DNA of 64,000 nt from Hyphomicrobiaceae bacterium (GTDB lineage Bacteria > Pseudomonadota > Alphaproteobacteria > Rhizobiales > Hyphomicrobiaceae): positions 62,001-126,000 of the forward strand of contig JAKFWF010000062.1 of the NCBI GenBank assembly GCA_021730785.1, written 5' to 3'. Position 1 is the stretch's first letter. Each line of letters begins with the position of its first letter. Below are positions 46,108 through 55,101 of the stretch, in pieces. The notes beneath the pieces were generated by a model. That model did no database searches. It was given only the letters and a program-made list of their open reading frames with translations, and was not told the origin of the DNA. Both the position numbers and the translations under genes were made by a program.

Positions 46108-46601
46108 CGCGAAAACAGCGGCGCGGCGCCATGATCGTGGGCGGGGTCGGCATCTTGTGTGTCGCAGCCGTGCTGGTGCTGTTTGCGCTCAAGGATGCCG
46201 TGACCTATTTCCACACGCCCGGCGATGTGGTGGCGGGCAAGGTCAAGGCCGGCCAGCGCTTCCGGCTCGGCGGGCTGGTCGAGGCGGGGTCAGTCAAGCG
46301 CGGGGCCGGTGCAACCGTCGCCTTCACCGTGACCGATACGCTGCAGGCCGTGCCGGTGTCGTTCGAGGGGGTGCTGCCCGATCTCTTCCGGGAGGGGCAG
46401 GGCGTGGTCGCCGAAGGCAAACTCGACGCCGCCGGGCGGTTCCTGGCCGACAGCGTGCTGGCCAAGCACGATGAGACCTACATGCCGCCGGAGGTGGCGA
46501 AGGCGCTGAAGGAAAAGGGCGTCAAGCTTGGCGACAAGGCCGTGACGCATCCGGGCGGCGCGGCCGCCCCAACTGCCAAACCTGCCAACACCGGAGGCTG
46601 A
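46104..46601 (+). CDS. ccmE: Heme chaperone CcmE
   Basis: The 165-aa protein has one membrane anchor ([20 protein letters not shown]) and a periplasmic OB-fold domain. It binds heme covalently through the His in [14 protein letters not shown] and passes it to CcmF/H. The conserved [15 protein letters not shown] and [13 protein letters not shown] segments are present. Coupled to ccmI (ATGA) and followed by ccmF after 8 nt. Confidence 0.96.
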   Translation: MTRKQRRGAMIVGGVGILCVAAVLVLFALKDAVTYFHTPGDVVAGKVKAGQRFRLGGLVEAGSVKRGAGATVAFTVTDTLQAVPVSFEGVLPDLFREGQGVVAEGKLDAAGRFLADSVLAKHDETYMPPEVAKALKEKGVKLGDKAVTHPGGAAAPTAKPANTGG

Positions 46602-46609
46602 CGCCCGTC

Positions 46610-48592
46610 ATGGTCGCAGAACTAGGACATTTCGCGCTGCTGCTGGCGCTCGCCGTCGCGCTCGCCCAGACCGTTCTGCCGCTGTGGGGTGCCCGGACCG
46701 GCAACGCAGCCCTCATGGAGACCGGGCAGACGGCGGCACTCGCCCAATTCGGGCTCGTGCTGCTGTCGTTTCTGAGCCTGATGTGGTGCTACGTCACCTC
46801 CGACTTCTCGGTCGCCAACGTCGCCCTCAACTCGCATACGACAAAGCCGCTAGTCTACAAGATCGCCGGCGTATGGGGCAACCACGAGGGCTCGATGCTG
46901 CTGTGGGTGCTGATGCTGGCAGCCTTTGGCGCCGCGGTCGCGGTGTTCGGGCGCAACCTGCCGGCCTCGTTGGAGGCAACCGTGCTCAGCGTCCAGGCCT
47001 CGATCGCGCTCGCCTTCTGCATCTTCATGGCGGCGACCTCGAACCCGTTTCTGCGGCTGAACCCGGTGCCGACAGAGGGGCAGGGGCTGAACCCTGTCCT
47101 GCAGGACCCGGCGCTCGCCTTCCACCCGCCGTTCTTGTACGCCGGCTACGTTGGCTTCTCGATCGCCTTTTCGTTCGCGGTCGCAGCCCTGCTGGAAGGG
47201 CGCCAGGACGCGGCCTGGGCGCGGTGGGTCAGGCCCTGGACGCTGGCTGCCTGGATGTCGCTGACGCTCGGCATCGCCATGGGCTCATGGTGGGCCTACT
47301 ACGAACTCGGCTGGGGCGGCTGGTGGTTCTGGGACCCGGTCGAGAACGCCTCCTTCATGCCCTGGCTCGCCGGTACCGCGCTGCTGCATTCGGCGCTCGT
47401 GATGGAGCGGCGGGAAGCCTTGAAGGTGTGGACCATCCTGCTCGCGATCCTCACCTTCTCGCTGTCGCTGATGGGCACGTTCCTGGTGCGCTCGGGCGTG
47501 CTGTCGTCGGTGCACGCGTTCGCCGTCGATCCGGCGCGCGGGGTGTTCATCCTGGCGCTCATGACCCTGTTCAGCGGCGGAGCGCTTACGCTGTTTGCGC
47601 TGCGGGTCGGCACACTGAAGCAAGGTGGGGTCTTCGCCCCGATCAGCCGCGAAGGCGGCCTCGTCCTCAACAATGTGCTGCTGACCACCAGTTGCGCGAC
47701 CGTGCTGGTCGGCACGCTCTATCCGCTGGCGCTCGAGGCCGTCACGGGCGAAAAGATCTCGGTCGGTCCGCCCTACTTCAATCTGACGTTCGGCGCATTG
47801 ATGATCCCGCTGCTGATCGCGCTGCCGTTCGGCCCCATGCTCGCCTGGAAGCGCGGTGATCTGTATGCGGCAACGCAACGCATGATGGCGTTGCTGGCCG
47901 TGACGCTTGCCGTGCTGCTCGTGACGATCGCGCTCACGTGGGGCGGGCCGGTCCTGGCGCCGGTTGCGATCGCGCTCGGTGTGTGGGTGATGCTTGGCGC
48001 CTTCGCCGAGAAGATTTCGCGCATCCGTCTGGGCGAAATCCCGCTCGCCGACAGCTGGCTCAGGCTCAAGGGGCTGCCACGGTCGAGTTTCGGGACGGCT
48101 GCCGCCCACTTCGGCGTCGGCATGATGGTGGTTGGCATCGTGTCGACCAGCGCCTACCAGTCCGAAAAAGTGCTGGTCATGAAGCCTGGCGCCTCGACCG
48201 ACATTGCCGGCTACACCCTGCTGTTCCGCGGCATCGGTCCAGGTCGCGGCGAGAATTACCGCGAAGACGTCGGTGTGTTCGACGTGACGCGCGGCGGCCG
48301 CGCCGTCGTCACCCTCAATCCGGCCAAGCGCATCTATGACCAGCCGCCGGTGCCGACCACGGAAGCCGGCATCTACAACGCCTGGGGCGGCGATCTCTAT
48401 GCCGTGCTGGGCGATGCGCAGAAAGACGGCGGCCATGCCGTGCGGCTCTATTTCAATCCCTTCGTGCGCTGGATCTGGCTCGGCACGCTGATCATGGTGC
48501 TGGGCGGTGCGCTTTCGCTTAGCGACCGGCGGCTGCGGATCGGCGCGCCGCAGCGCGTCAAGCCGACCGCTCGCATCGTGCCCGCGGAGTGA
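46610..48592 (+). CDS. ccmF: Heme lyase subunit CcmF
   Basis: The 660-aa inner membrane protein has about 15 segments. It holds the WWD heme-handling domain (WGGWWFWDPVENASFMPW) and the conserved LGGAL-type end. With CcmH and CcmI it ligates heme to apocytochrome c. Conserved external His residues are visible in KIAGVWGNHEGSMLLW, ALAFHPPFLYAGYVG and ALLHSALVMERREAL. Operon member between ccmE and ccmH. Confidence 0.97.
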   Translation: MVAELGHFALLLALAVALAQTVLPLWGARTGNAALMETGQTAALAQFGLVLLSFLSLMWCYVTSDFSVANVALNSHTTKPLVYKIAGVWGNHEGSMLLWVLMLAAFGAAVAVFGRNLPASLEATVLSVQASIALAFCIFMAATSNPFLRLNPVPTEGQGLNPVLQDPALAFHPPFLYAGYVGFSIAFSFAVAALLEGRQDAAWARWVRPWTLAAWMSLTLGIAMGSWWAYYELGWGGWWFWDPVENASFMPWLAGTALLHSALVMERREALKVWTILLAILTFSLSLMGTFLVRSGVLSSVHAFAVDPARGVFILALMTLFSGGALTLFALRVGTLKQGGVFAPISREGGLVLNNVLLTTSCATVLVGTLYPLALEAVTGEKISVGPPYFNLTFGALMIPLLIALPFGPMLAWKRGDLYAATQRMMALLAVTLAVLLVTIALTWGGPVLAPVAIALGVWVMLGAFAEKISRIRLGEIPLADSWLRLKGLPRSSFGTAAAHFGVGMMVVGIVSTSAYQSEKVLVMKPGASTDIAGYTLLFRGIGPGRGENYREDVGVFDVTRGGRAVVTLNPAKRIYDQPPVPTTEAGIYNAWGGDLYAVLGDAQKDGGHAVRLYFNPFVRWIWLGTLIMVLGGALSLSDRRLRIGAPQRVKPTARIVPAE

Positions 48593-48597
48593 GCGCC

Positions 48598-49062
48598 ATG
48601 CGGTTCTTGCGAAACATTGGCGCAGCGTTGGCGATTGCACTCATCACCATACAACCCGCCCGCGCCGTCGAGCCGGATGAAATCCTGCCCGATGCCCGGC
48701 TCGAAGCGCGCGCCCGGGCGTTGTCGTCGGAGCTGCGCTGCCTCGTATGCCAGAACCAGTCGATTGACGACAGCAACGCACCGCTCGCCCGCGATCTGCG
48801 CCTCATCGTACGCGAGCGATTGAGGGCCGGCGACAGCGATGCCACCGTGCGGTCGTTCCTGGTCGAGCGCTACGGCTCGTTCGTGCTGCTGCGCCCGCCG
48901 TTCGCAGCGTCGACGATTTTACTCTGGGCGACGCCGCTTTTCGGCTTGGGGTTTGCCGGCTGGCTGCTCTGGCGCAGGAGACGCGAACCTGAGATGACGG
49001 CCACTCTTGCGCCGCTTTCGGCCGAGGAAGTCGAACGGTTGGAGCGTCTGACCAAGTCCTGA
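48598..49062 (+). CDS. ccmH: Cytochrome c maturation protein CcmH (CycL)
   Basis: The 154-aa protein has a signal peptide (IGAALAIALITIQPARA), the redox motif LRCLVCQNQSI in a periplasmic helical domain, and one C-terminal membrane anchor (ILLWATPLFGLGFAGWLLW). It reduces apocytochrome CXXCH disulfides. ATG 48598 follows CGGAG; a GTG at 48589 overlaps the ccmF stop and is possible. Its last 193 nt are covered on the other strand by the 3' end of a protease gene. Confidence 0.95.
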   Translation: MRFLRNIGAALAIALITIQPARAVEPDEILPDARLEARARALSSELRCLVCQNQSIDDSNAPLARDLRLIVRERLRAGDSDATVRSFLVERYGSFVLLRPPFAASTILLWATPLFGLGFAGWLLWRRRREPEMTATLAPLSAEEVERLERLTKS

Positions 49063-49949
49063 GGGCCAGGGACTGCGGCGAACGCTGCGATCTGCTCGGC
49101 AAAGGCCGACGCATTGACGGCCGTGTTGGCGACTGCTTCCGGCTTGGAGCGGAACAGCACCGCGCCCTCCTGCGAAACGATTCGCGACTGCACGTAGGTG
49201 CCGACGTTGATGCCGACGACCACCGGTCCGTCCGCCCCTTCCGCGAGCAGCGGCGAGCCGGACGACGCGCCGGCCGTCCCGCACCGGTGCAGCAGCAGGC
49301 TGTCGGGCTGCCGGAAATCACGCTCGATCTGCGAACGGTCGACCTTGTCGAAGGCCGGCGCCATGCGGCAGCGGGCGGCATAGGTCAGCTTCCACGGCAG
49401 GCGGTCGCGGTGGAAGGCGACGTGGAAAATTTGGCCAGCGGCCGCGCGTGCGACGATCTGCGGTGCCGGGGCAGCTTCGACGGGGAGGACCGCACCACGG
49501 CAGACGGGCCGGTCGAGACGGACCAGCGCCCAGTCCTGCGCCGCATCGATTGGTGGCTTGGTGCTGAGGCGGGTTGTGCCGGCCCGCACGTTCTGCGCCG
49601 CCGTGCCGTTCAAGGAGCCGGCGACGCGGGCAAAGTCGGCTGGTCCAGCATTGGGCGGACCGAAGCGGAAATCAACGGGGTCATGCGGCTTCTCACCGGA
49701 GGTCTTGAAGATGCAGTGGCCGGCGGTGGCGATGATAGAGTCGCCGACACAGAAGGCCGAGCACACGGTCTTGGCCTTGACGTTGAAAAACAGGCCGATC
49801 GACCGTGACAAGCCCTTGTGGCGCTGTGGCAGGGTGCCGCGATCGTCGGCGCCAAACACAGCCGCCTGCGTTTCGGGCACGGCGCCCCCGATCGCGACCA
49901 TGGCGATACTGCACGCTGCCCCCAACGAGAGGCGTCTGAAACGCATCAT
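48870..49949 (-). CDS. Exported trypsin-like serine protease
   Basis: The 359-aa product has a signal peptide (LGAACSIAMVAIGGAVPETQAA). The peptidase domain keeps His in IATAGHCIFK, Asp in AQDWALVRLD and Ser in GTAGASSGSPLL. The last motif reads A-S-S-G-S in place of the usual G-D-S-G-S, so the oxyanion-side Asp is replaced. Paired Cys are present (CSAFC; CRGAVLP; ARCRMAP; LLHRCGT). The final 64 codons, Ser/Arg-rich, lie antisense to ccmH and look unlike the rest. ATG 49949 or 49946. Confidence 0.8.
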   Translation of the reverse strand: MMRFRRLSLGAACSIAMVAIGGAVPETQAAVFGADDRGTLPQRHKGLSRSIGLFFNVKAKTVCSAFCVGDSIIATAGHCIFKTSGEKPHDPVDFRFGPPNAGPADFARVAGSLNGTAAQNVRAGTTRLSTKPPIDAAQDWALVRLDRPVCRGAVLPVEAAPAPQIVARAAAGQIFHVAFHRDRLPWKLTYAARCRMAPAFDKVDRSQIERDFRQPDSLLLHRCGTAGASSGSPLLAEGADGPVVVGINVGTYVQSRIVSQEGAVLFRSKPEAVANTAVNASAFAEQIAAFAAVPGPQDLVRRSNRSTSSAESGARVAVISGSRLLRQSSQPANPKPKSGVAQSKIVDAANGGRSSTNEP

Positions 49950-50098
49950 GCGGTTACCCAGAGCCGTTACCGAACCATTACAAAACGTTAACTCCGCCGC
50001 AAGGCTGCCGTAAGGCAAGCGTCGCTAAGTTTGACGCCCAGGCGTACCTTGTCTTCCAGCGCTCTTGAGCAATTCCGCCCCAAGAAAGGTCGAGACGG

Positions 50099-51682
50099 AT
50101 GTCGATATCGAACATTGTTCCCATGAAACCAGCGGCGGCACCAGCCCCCCGCCGGTCACGATCGCTCGGTGTGGTTGCTGCGACCGGAATCAGCATGCTG
50201 GCGCTGCTGGCGAGCGCCCCGCAGTTCGCAGCCCAGGCGCAGAAGGCAGCGGACGGTGCGACCATCCAGACGCCGTTCGGCCGCGCGCCTCTGTCGTTTG
50301 CCGATATCGTCGAACGGGTAAAGCCGGCGGTGGTCAGCATCTCCGTCACCGCGGGTGGCGCTAAAACCTCGCGTGCCCAGCCCCCGCAGGCACCGGGCAA
50401 GCGCGCGCCCGGCCGTGGCGGACCGCAGGATCTGATCCCCGAAGGCCCGGAAGGCGACGCGCTGCGCCGCTTTTTCGACCAGCTGCCGCGTGAATTCGGT
50501 GGCGGTGGCGGGCCGCAGCGCCCCTCCCAGTCGCAGGGTTCTGGCTTCGTCATTTCCGAAGACGGCTATGTCGTCACCAACAATCACGTGATCGAGGGTG
50601 CCTCCAAGATCACCGTGTCATTCGACGAGAACAACAAGCACGAGGCCAAGCTGATCGGCACCGACCAGCGCACCGACCTCGCGCTGCTCAAGATTACGAC
50701 CACCGGCAAGAAGTTCCAGTTCGTGAAGTTCGCCGGCAACCAGGGCCGCGTCGGCGACTGGGTGCTGGCCGTCGGCAACCCGTTCGGCCTCGGCGGAACC
50801 GTGACTGCCGGCATCATCTCGGCACTCGCTCGCGACATCGGCTCGGGCCCCTATGACTTCCTGCAGATCGATGCGGCGGTGAACCGCGGCAACTCGGGCG
50901 GCCCGACCTTCAACCTCGAAGGTGAGGTCGTCGGCGTCAATACCGCGATCTACAGTCCCGGCTCGAACGGCGGCAACGTCGGCATCGCCTTCGCCGTGCC
51001 GGCCAAGGTGGCATCCGAAGTGATCGAGCAACTGAAGAGCGGCGGCTCGGTCAGCCGCGGCTGGCTCGGCGTCAAGATCCAGGACGTGGACGACGATATT
51101 GCTGCAAGCCTCGGCGTGAAGGATGCCAAGGGTGCCCTCATTAACGAGATCACGGCTGGCGGACCAGCGGCAGCGTCGGGCCTCAAGACCCAGGATTTGA
51201 TCATGTCGGTCGACGCGACGACGATCGCCAACAGCCGCGAGCTTGCCCGCAAGATTGCGGAGTATGCCCCCGATACGACGGTGTCCGTGAAAGTGCTGCG
51301 TGCCGGCAAAGAGGAGGCGATCAAGGTAAAACTCGGCAAGTTTCCCGGGTCCAACGACGAAGTCGCCAAGGCCGAGCCCGCAAAGCCAGCAGCGCCGGCC
51401 GAAGTCGGATCTCTAGGTCTTGCGTTCAGTGCGCTGAAGGGTGGTTCGAAGGAGGGCGTGCAGATCACCGAGGTCGACAGCGACTCGGATGCCGCGATCC
51501 GCGGTCTCAAGAACGGCGATGTGGTGGTCGAGATCAACAATCAGGCCGTCACGTCGGCGGCTGACATCGAAGCGGCTGTCAAGAAAGCCCAGGAGGCCGG
51601 CCGTCCGAGCGTGCTGCTCACCGTCAAATCCGGCGACCAGCGTCGCGTCGTGCCGGTCAAGATGGTGACCAAGAAGGGGTAA
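50099..51682 (+). CDS. degP: Do-family serine endopeptidase DegP/HtrA
   Basis: The 527-aa periplasmic protease/chaperone has a signal segment (VVAATGISMLALLASAPQFAA), a Pro/Gly-rich linker and a trypsin-like domain with His in VVTNNHVIEGA, Asp in QRTDLALLKI and Ser in VNRGNSGGPTFNLEG. Two PDZ domains follow (RGWLGVKIQDVDDDIA from about residue 320; LKNGDVVVEINNQAVTSAAD near 465). Located after ccmH as in many rhizobia. AGAAAGG lies before the ATG. A strong hairpin follows. Confidence 0.95.
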   Translation: MSISNIVPMKPAAAPAPRRSRSLGVVAATGISMLALLASAPQFAAQAQKAADGATIQTPFGRAPLSFADIVERVKPAVVSISVTAGGAKTSRAQPPQAPGKRAPGRGGPQDLIPEGPEGDALRRFFDQLPREFGGGGGPQRPSQSQGSGFVISEDGYVVTNNHVIEGASKITVSFDENNKHEAKLIGTDQRTDLALLKITTTGKKFQFVKFAGNQGRVGDWVLAVGNPFGLGGTVTAGIISALARDIGSGPYDFLQIDAAVNRGNSGGPTFNLEGEVVGVNTAIYSPGSNGGNVGIAFAVPAKVASEVIEQLKSGGSVSRGWLGVKIQDVDDDIAASLGVKDAKGALINEITAGGPAAASGLKTQDLIMSVDATTIANSRELARKIAEYAPDTTVSVKVLRAGKEEAIKVKLGKFPGSNDEVAKAEPAKPAAPAEVGSLGLAFSALKGGSKEGVQITEVDSDSDAAIRGLKNGDVVVEINNQAVTSAADIEAAVKKAQEAGRPSVLLTVKSGDQRRVVPVKMVTKKG

Positions 51683-51727
51683 TGCCGCGCCGCTACGCGT
51701 GGCGTCCGTGAGACCATGACCTTGCCT

Positions 51728-51757
51728 CAGGGCCATCCCAACCGGGGTGGCCCTGTT
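51728..51757 (+). terminator. Hairpin terminator after degP
   Basis: A 12-bp stem (CAGGGCCATCCC with GGGGTGGCCCTG, one G-T pair) closes on AACC and is followed by TT only. It lies 45 nt after the degP stop. Confidence 0.75.
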
Positions 51758-51901
51758 CACGTCCGGCAGGCAACGGGAACTGATCTCGGCCAGCTCAATG
51801 AATGATGCCAGATCGGCGCAGTCTGGCTGCGTCGAGCTCGAATTGTCCGAGGTCCTGCTGCACCCTCGGTGCAAGCCCCGCTTCACCCTGCTGGTGAATT
51901 T

Positions 51902-51955
51902 CGAAGGACTTTCAGCCCGTCGAGCATCCCGACCAGGGCCTGAGGCTCTGGGCCC
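51902..51955. repeat. Two-hairpin repeat element, copy A
   Basis: A 54-nt element with two stem-loops separated by a 10-nt linker reading AGCATCCCGA. Hairpin 1 is CGAAGGAC/GCCCGTCG (6 of 8 pairs). Hairpin 2 is CCAGGGCC-TGA-GGCTCTGG (8 of 8 with one G-T). It matches copy B at 57901 in 40 of 54 positions without gaps. It lies between convergent degP and the 71-aa membrane gene. Confidence 0.6.
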
Positions 51956-52043
51956 ATTGATTGTTCACTGAACAGGGGGTTCCAACGGTCTCAGGCCTTT
52001 GGCGGGGGCATGGGGCAGCGGCCCTTGGCTTAGGTGACCGCTC

Positions 52044-52259
52044 TCACGTATGCATCGCGTCTTCTTCATCGAGCGTCGGGCGGCGGCGCTTTTCGCCACG
52101 GTTCTTGGGTACGAACAGGTAGACGAGTACGATCGGCGGGAACAGGAACGCCCAGGCAGCCCAACCCGAGTGGTCGCGGCGCTTGGCGGCGGCGAGCAGC
52201 CCGGCAACGATAGCCGAGAGCGTCGCGACGACGCCCCAAATGACGATCCATTTGATCAT
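52044..52259 (-). CDS. Small membrane protein (71 aa)
   Basis: GAGGGAAGG precedes the ATG. The product has two hydrophobic segments (IKWIVIWGVVATLSAIVAGLLA; WAAWAFLFPPIVLVYLFV) joined by a basic loop AKRRDHSG, and an acidic/basic tail (RPTLDEEDAMHT). This two-helix form with a SGWAAWAFLFPP-like motif is common in small alphaproteobacterial membrane proteins. Function unknown. Confidence 0.65.
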   Translation of the reverse strand: MIKWIVIWGVVATLSAIVAGLLAAAKRRDHSGWAAWAFLFPPIVLVYLFVPKNRGEKRRRPTLDEEDAMHT

Positions 52260-52382
52260 GACGGCCTTCCCTCGGTGCGGTAGCACCCTCAGTGACGAAC
52301 AATGAGATGGGATGCAACTGTGGCGGAAACAAGCGAGTGGGACTTTTATGAAAAGTCGCTGTGTTGGTAAAAATCCGATCCC

Positions 52383-53918
52383 CTATTCCACCGGGCAGGG
52401 CACGGCGCGGGCGGACACGGGCAGGACCATGATCACGTCGGCCTTGAACACCGGCCCTACCGCGCCGAGATAGCTGACCTGCCGTTTTAGCGGGCATCGG
52501 ATAATGGTCTGGCCGGCGCCCAGGCGCTCGGCTTGCGCCAGGCAAGCCGCATCGTTCGAGCGGCACAGGCCGACGAACCCGTCCCTGGTGGCGGTGGTAG
52601 CGGACACCCAGGGCGCCAAGTGGTGGTCGAAGGCCGGCCACCCTTGCGGGCGGTCCGGGGAAAACAGCGTCGCAGCCGAGGTCAGCCGCGAGTCGCCGCC
52701 CACCAGGCGCAGCGGCATGCCGGTGGCCGCGCGCCACAACCCGGTCGCGGTAATCGCGATGTCCTGGCGCGGATCGGAGATGCCGTCGACGCCGCGGGAG
52801 ATCGCGGTGCGCACGCCAAAGGGGCCGATCACCGTAATGATCGCAATGACGATGCCGCAGCCGGCGATCAGCCGCCCGAGCATGCCAGCGCGCAACCGGC
52901 CCAGACGCACAGCGGCGAGCGCCGGCAGGCACAGGAACACCGGGATCGCCCAGACCACCGGGCCGTGCATGTTGAAGGCGGCAATGAAGAGCGCGGTCAG
53001 CACATACGGCACCAGGGTGAGGACAAGAACTTCGCGCTCGAAGCGGTGCACGCGGGTTGGCTCCCCCTCAACGCGAGCATGGCGCCACAACAGCCCAAAC
53101 AGGATCAGCAGGGGCAGGACCACGGCCGGGGCGAGGAGAGCAAATTTCAACGCCGCGAGCGGCCCACGCGCCTCGCTGGCAAGCGCGTTGGCACCGACCA
53201 CGAACGGGAACTTGGCCGACGATCCCTGGTTCTCCATCAGCCACAGCAGGTGGGGTGCCAGTGCAACGACAAAGGCCACGATCGTCATGTAAGGCGCCGC
53301 CGAGCGATAGAACCGCCATGCGCGCGGCATACTGGCAACCGAGGCTGCAACACAGCCTGCCAGCAGCAGCAGCGAGTAGTATTTGGCGAGCACGGCTGCC
53401 GCCGCCGCAATACCAAACAGGATGCCGCGAAGTGCTGTCGGCTTGTCGAGCGCCCGCAGGAAGGCAAGCGTCGTCAGCGGCCACAGCGAGATCAAAATCG
53501 TGTTGTGGTTGAGCTTGATCGCCATGAACGTAGCGTAGGGGAGGCAGGCCAGCAGCAGCAGCGTGAGGCCGCGCGTTGCGCCACGCCGTTCCGGGTCGCC
53601 GAGTGCTGCGATCTGTTGCACGGCTGCGGCGCACATGGTCATGTTGAGCGCGGTCAGGAGCGACAGGCTCAGCGGTCCCATCGGCATGACGCCCGACCAG
53701 AGGCGGGTCAGCCACGGCAGAAAGGGCGGATGTTTCCAAAAGCCGGCGACCCACCCGCTCTGGGCCCACATCACAACTTCGCTCGTGTCGTGGTGCACGA
53801 AGCCCCACGGCCGCAAGGCAAGCGTCAGGACGAGTGCACCGGCGAATACTGCCGCCAGGACGGCCACGGTGCCGACGTGCTTCAGCATCGGGCGGTCGGC
53901 GGTGGCAGCTATGCTCAT
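52383..53918 (-). CDS. GT39-type glycosyltransferase (polyprenol-phosphate dependent)
   Basis: The 511-aa polytopic membrane protein has at least nine segments. The first periplasmic loop has HHDTSEVVMWAQSGW, with an acidic pair-like site, and the second has FWKHPPFLPWLTRLW, as in ArnT/PMT-related GT39 enzymes that transfer sugars from a lipid carrier to lipid A or proteins. The soluble C-terminal part (from about residue 380) has Cys in GLCRSNDAACL and CPLKRQ. Acceptor and sugar unknown. Confidence 0.8.
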   Translation of the reverse strand: MSIAATADRPMLKHVGTVAVLAAVFAGALVLTLALRPWGFVHHDTSEVVMWAQSGWVAGFWKHPPFLPWLTRLWSGVMPMGPLSLSLLTALNMTMCAAAVQQIAALGDPERRGATRGLTLLLLACLPYATFMAIKLNHNTILISLWPLTTLAFLRALDKPTALRGILFGIAAAAAVLAKYYSLLLLAGCVAASVASMPRAWRFYRSAAPYMTIVAFVVALAPHLLWLMENQGSSAKFPFVVGANALASEARGPLAALKFALLAPAVVLPLLILFGLLWRHARVEGEPTRVHRFEREVLVLTLVPYVLTALFIAAFNMHGPVVWAIPVFLCLPALAAVRLGRLRAGMLGRLIAGCGIVIAIITVIGPFGVRTAISRGVDGISDPRQDIAITATGLWRAATGMPLRLVGGDSRLTSAATLFSPDRPQGWPAFDHHLAPWVSATTATRDGFVGLCRSNDAACLAQAERLGAGQTIIRCPLKRQVSYLGAVGPVFKADVIMVLPVSARAVPCPVE

Positions 53919-53988
53919 GGATCCCGTCGTTCGATCAGCGTCGGGCTCCTATAGCGAACCGGACCGGCCGCGCCAACGTTCGTTTGCA

Positions 53989-55017
53989 TCAGCCGTGCTG
54001 GGCATGCACGCGTACGCCAGGCGCCGGGCGCTCCATGAGCACTTCGTGGCGGAAGCGGAACAGCTTCGCTGGCCGCCCGCCGGTTTTAGCGCGCACCTCG
54101 CCGGTCGGCTCCACCAGTCCGGCGCTCTCGATCAGCCGCCTGAAGTTCTGCTTGTGTAGATGGGGGCCAAGGATCGCCTCCACCGTCTTTTGCAGCTCAA
54201 ACAGCGTGAACTCGTTATCCATCAATTCGAAAATCACCGGGCGGATCTTGAGTTTTGCCCTGAGGCGGCCGATGGCGCTGGCCAGGATGCGGGCGTGGTC
54301 GTGACGCAGGCTGCGGCCGGGCAGGTCGGCTGAGCCGACGAGCCCCGCCTCGCACAGAAGATCGAATCGATCGGCGACCCGCTCCTCGTTCCATGGCGTG
54401 CGGTCGAGGCCGAACGCCATGCGCGTGCGCTCGGCCCGGGTGAGGCCACGCGTTACATCCGCTGCGCCGGCCGGATCTTCGCTCCAGGTCCGCAGCACAG
54501 GTTCGATGGTCTTAGCAAGGATCGCCGGCCGGCCATTGCGCCAGTCCTCCCAGGGGAGATAGTCGTACCAGCTGCGCCAGACCGCCGTCGCCGATGTGCC
54601 GGCCGTAGTGCGGGTCAACGCCAGGTAGCCGATGCCAAGCCCGCTGCGATCGTCATGGAGGGCGAGCAACTGTTCGGCATAGCCCAGACGAAGTGCTGTC
54701 TGCTCCGCCACGCCGTCGCGCAGGCATTCATCGAGGTTCGCCTGCCGTGCCGGCTGGAACCGTGAGGACGGCAGTGCATCGGCGCCGCCGCTGCTAGTGC
54801 TAAGAACCACCGGCTCGTCATGGGTGACCGCGACGATCGCCGTCGTCACATTGACATTGAGCTCTGTTCTTGCCGGCACAGGGGGCATGGTCATAGGGCT
54901 CGATCCGATCTGTCCATCCGGCTCGGCGCCAGTCGTGTAGGCAATAGGTCGCAAAGTAGAATGTTCGTCTATCGAATGGCGGGAATTTGAAAAGCCCGGC
55001 TTCATGTCTGATGGCAT
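53989..55017 (-). CDS. NadQ/NrtR-like transcriptional regulator (Nudix-like domain plus winged helix)
   Basis: The 342-aa product has a Nudix-like N-terminal domain (NVTTAIVAVTHDEPVVLSTS, then SRFQPARQANLDECLRD), without the catalytic Nudix box. A C-terminal winged helix follows (EFTLFELQKTVEAILG, QNFRRLIESAGLVEPTGE, GRPAKLFRFR). This matches the COG4111-type regulators called NadQ, linked to NAD synthesis control in proteobacteria. No nad genes are in the window, so its target is elsewhere or different. ATG 55017 has CGGAGGCG upstream; the frame opens at 55056. An AT-rich spacer upstream (55018-55101) holds TATTCTGCAAAATTGAAAAT. Confidence 0.75.
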   Translation of the reverse strand: MPSDMKPGFSNSRHSIDEHSTLRPIAYTTGAEPDGQIGSSPMTMPPVPARTELNVNVTTAIVAVTHDEPVVLSTSSGGADALPSSRFQPARQANLDECLRDGVAEQTALRLGYAEQLLALHDDRSGLGIGYLALTRTTAGTSATAVWRSWYDYLPWEDWRNGRPAILAKTIEPVLRTWSEDPAGAADVTRGLTRAERTRMAFGLDRTPWNEERVADRFDLLCEAGLVGSADLPGRSLRHDHARILASAIGRLRAKLKIRPVIFELMDNEFTLFELQKTVEAILGPHLHKQNFRRLIESAGLVEPTGEVRAKTGGRPAKLFRFRHEVLMERPAPGVRVHAQHG

Positions 55018-55101
55018 GCACGCCTCCGTTGAGTTGGCGTGATACGCATCGAACATGGCGATTTTGGGAACTTATGCTATTCTGCAAAATTGAAAATACG
55101 T

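Noticed and set aside
47285-48640. 451-codon frame opposite ccmF
   Set aside because: Antisense to ccmF; Gln/His/Arg-rich with no domain.
49978-49991. Near CtrA box upstream of the trypsin-like protease gene
   Set aside because: Spacer is six, or the second half-site reads TAAT; only a partial match, unlike the two exact boxes.
51747-51971. 74-codon frame between degP and the small membrane gene
   Set aside because: Overlaps the terminator hairpin and repeat copy A, no ribosome binding site.
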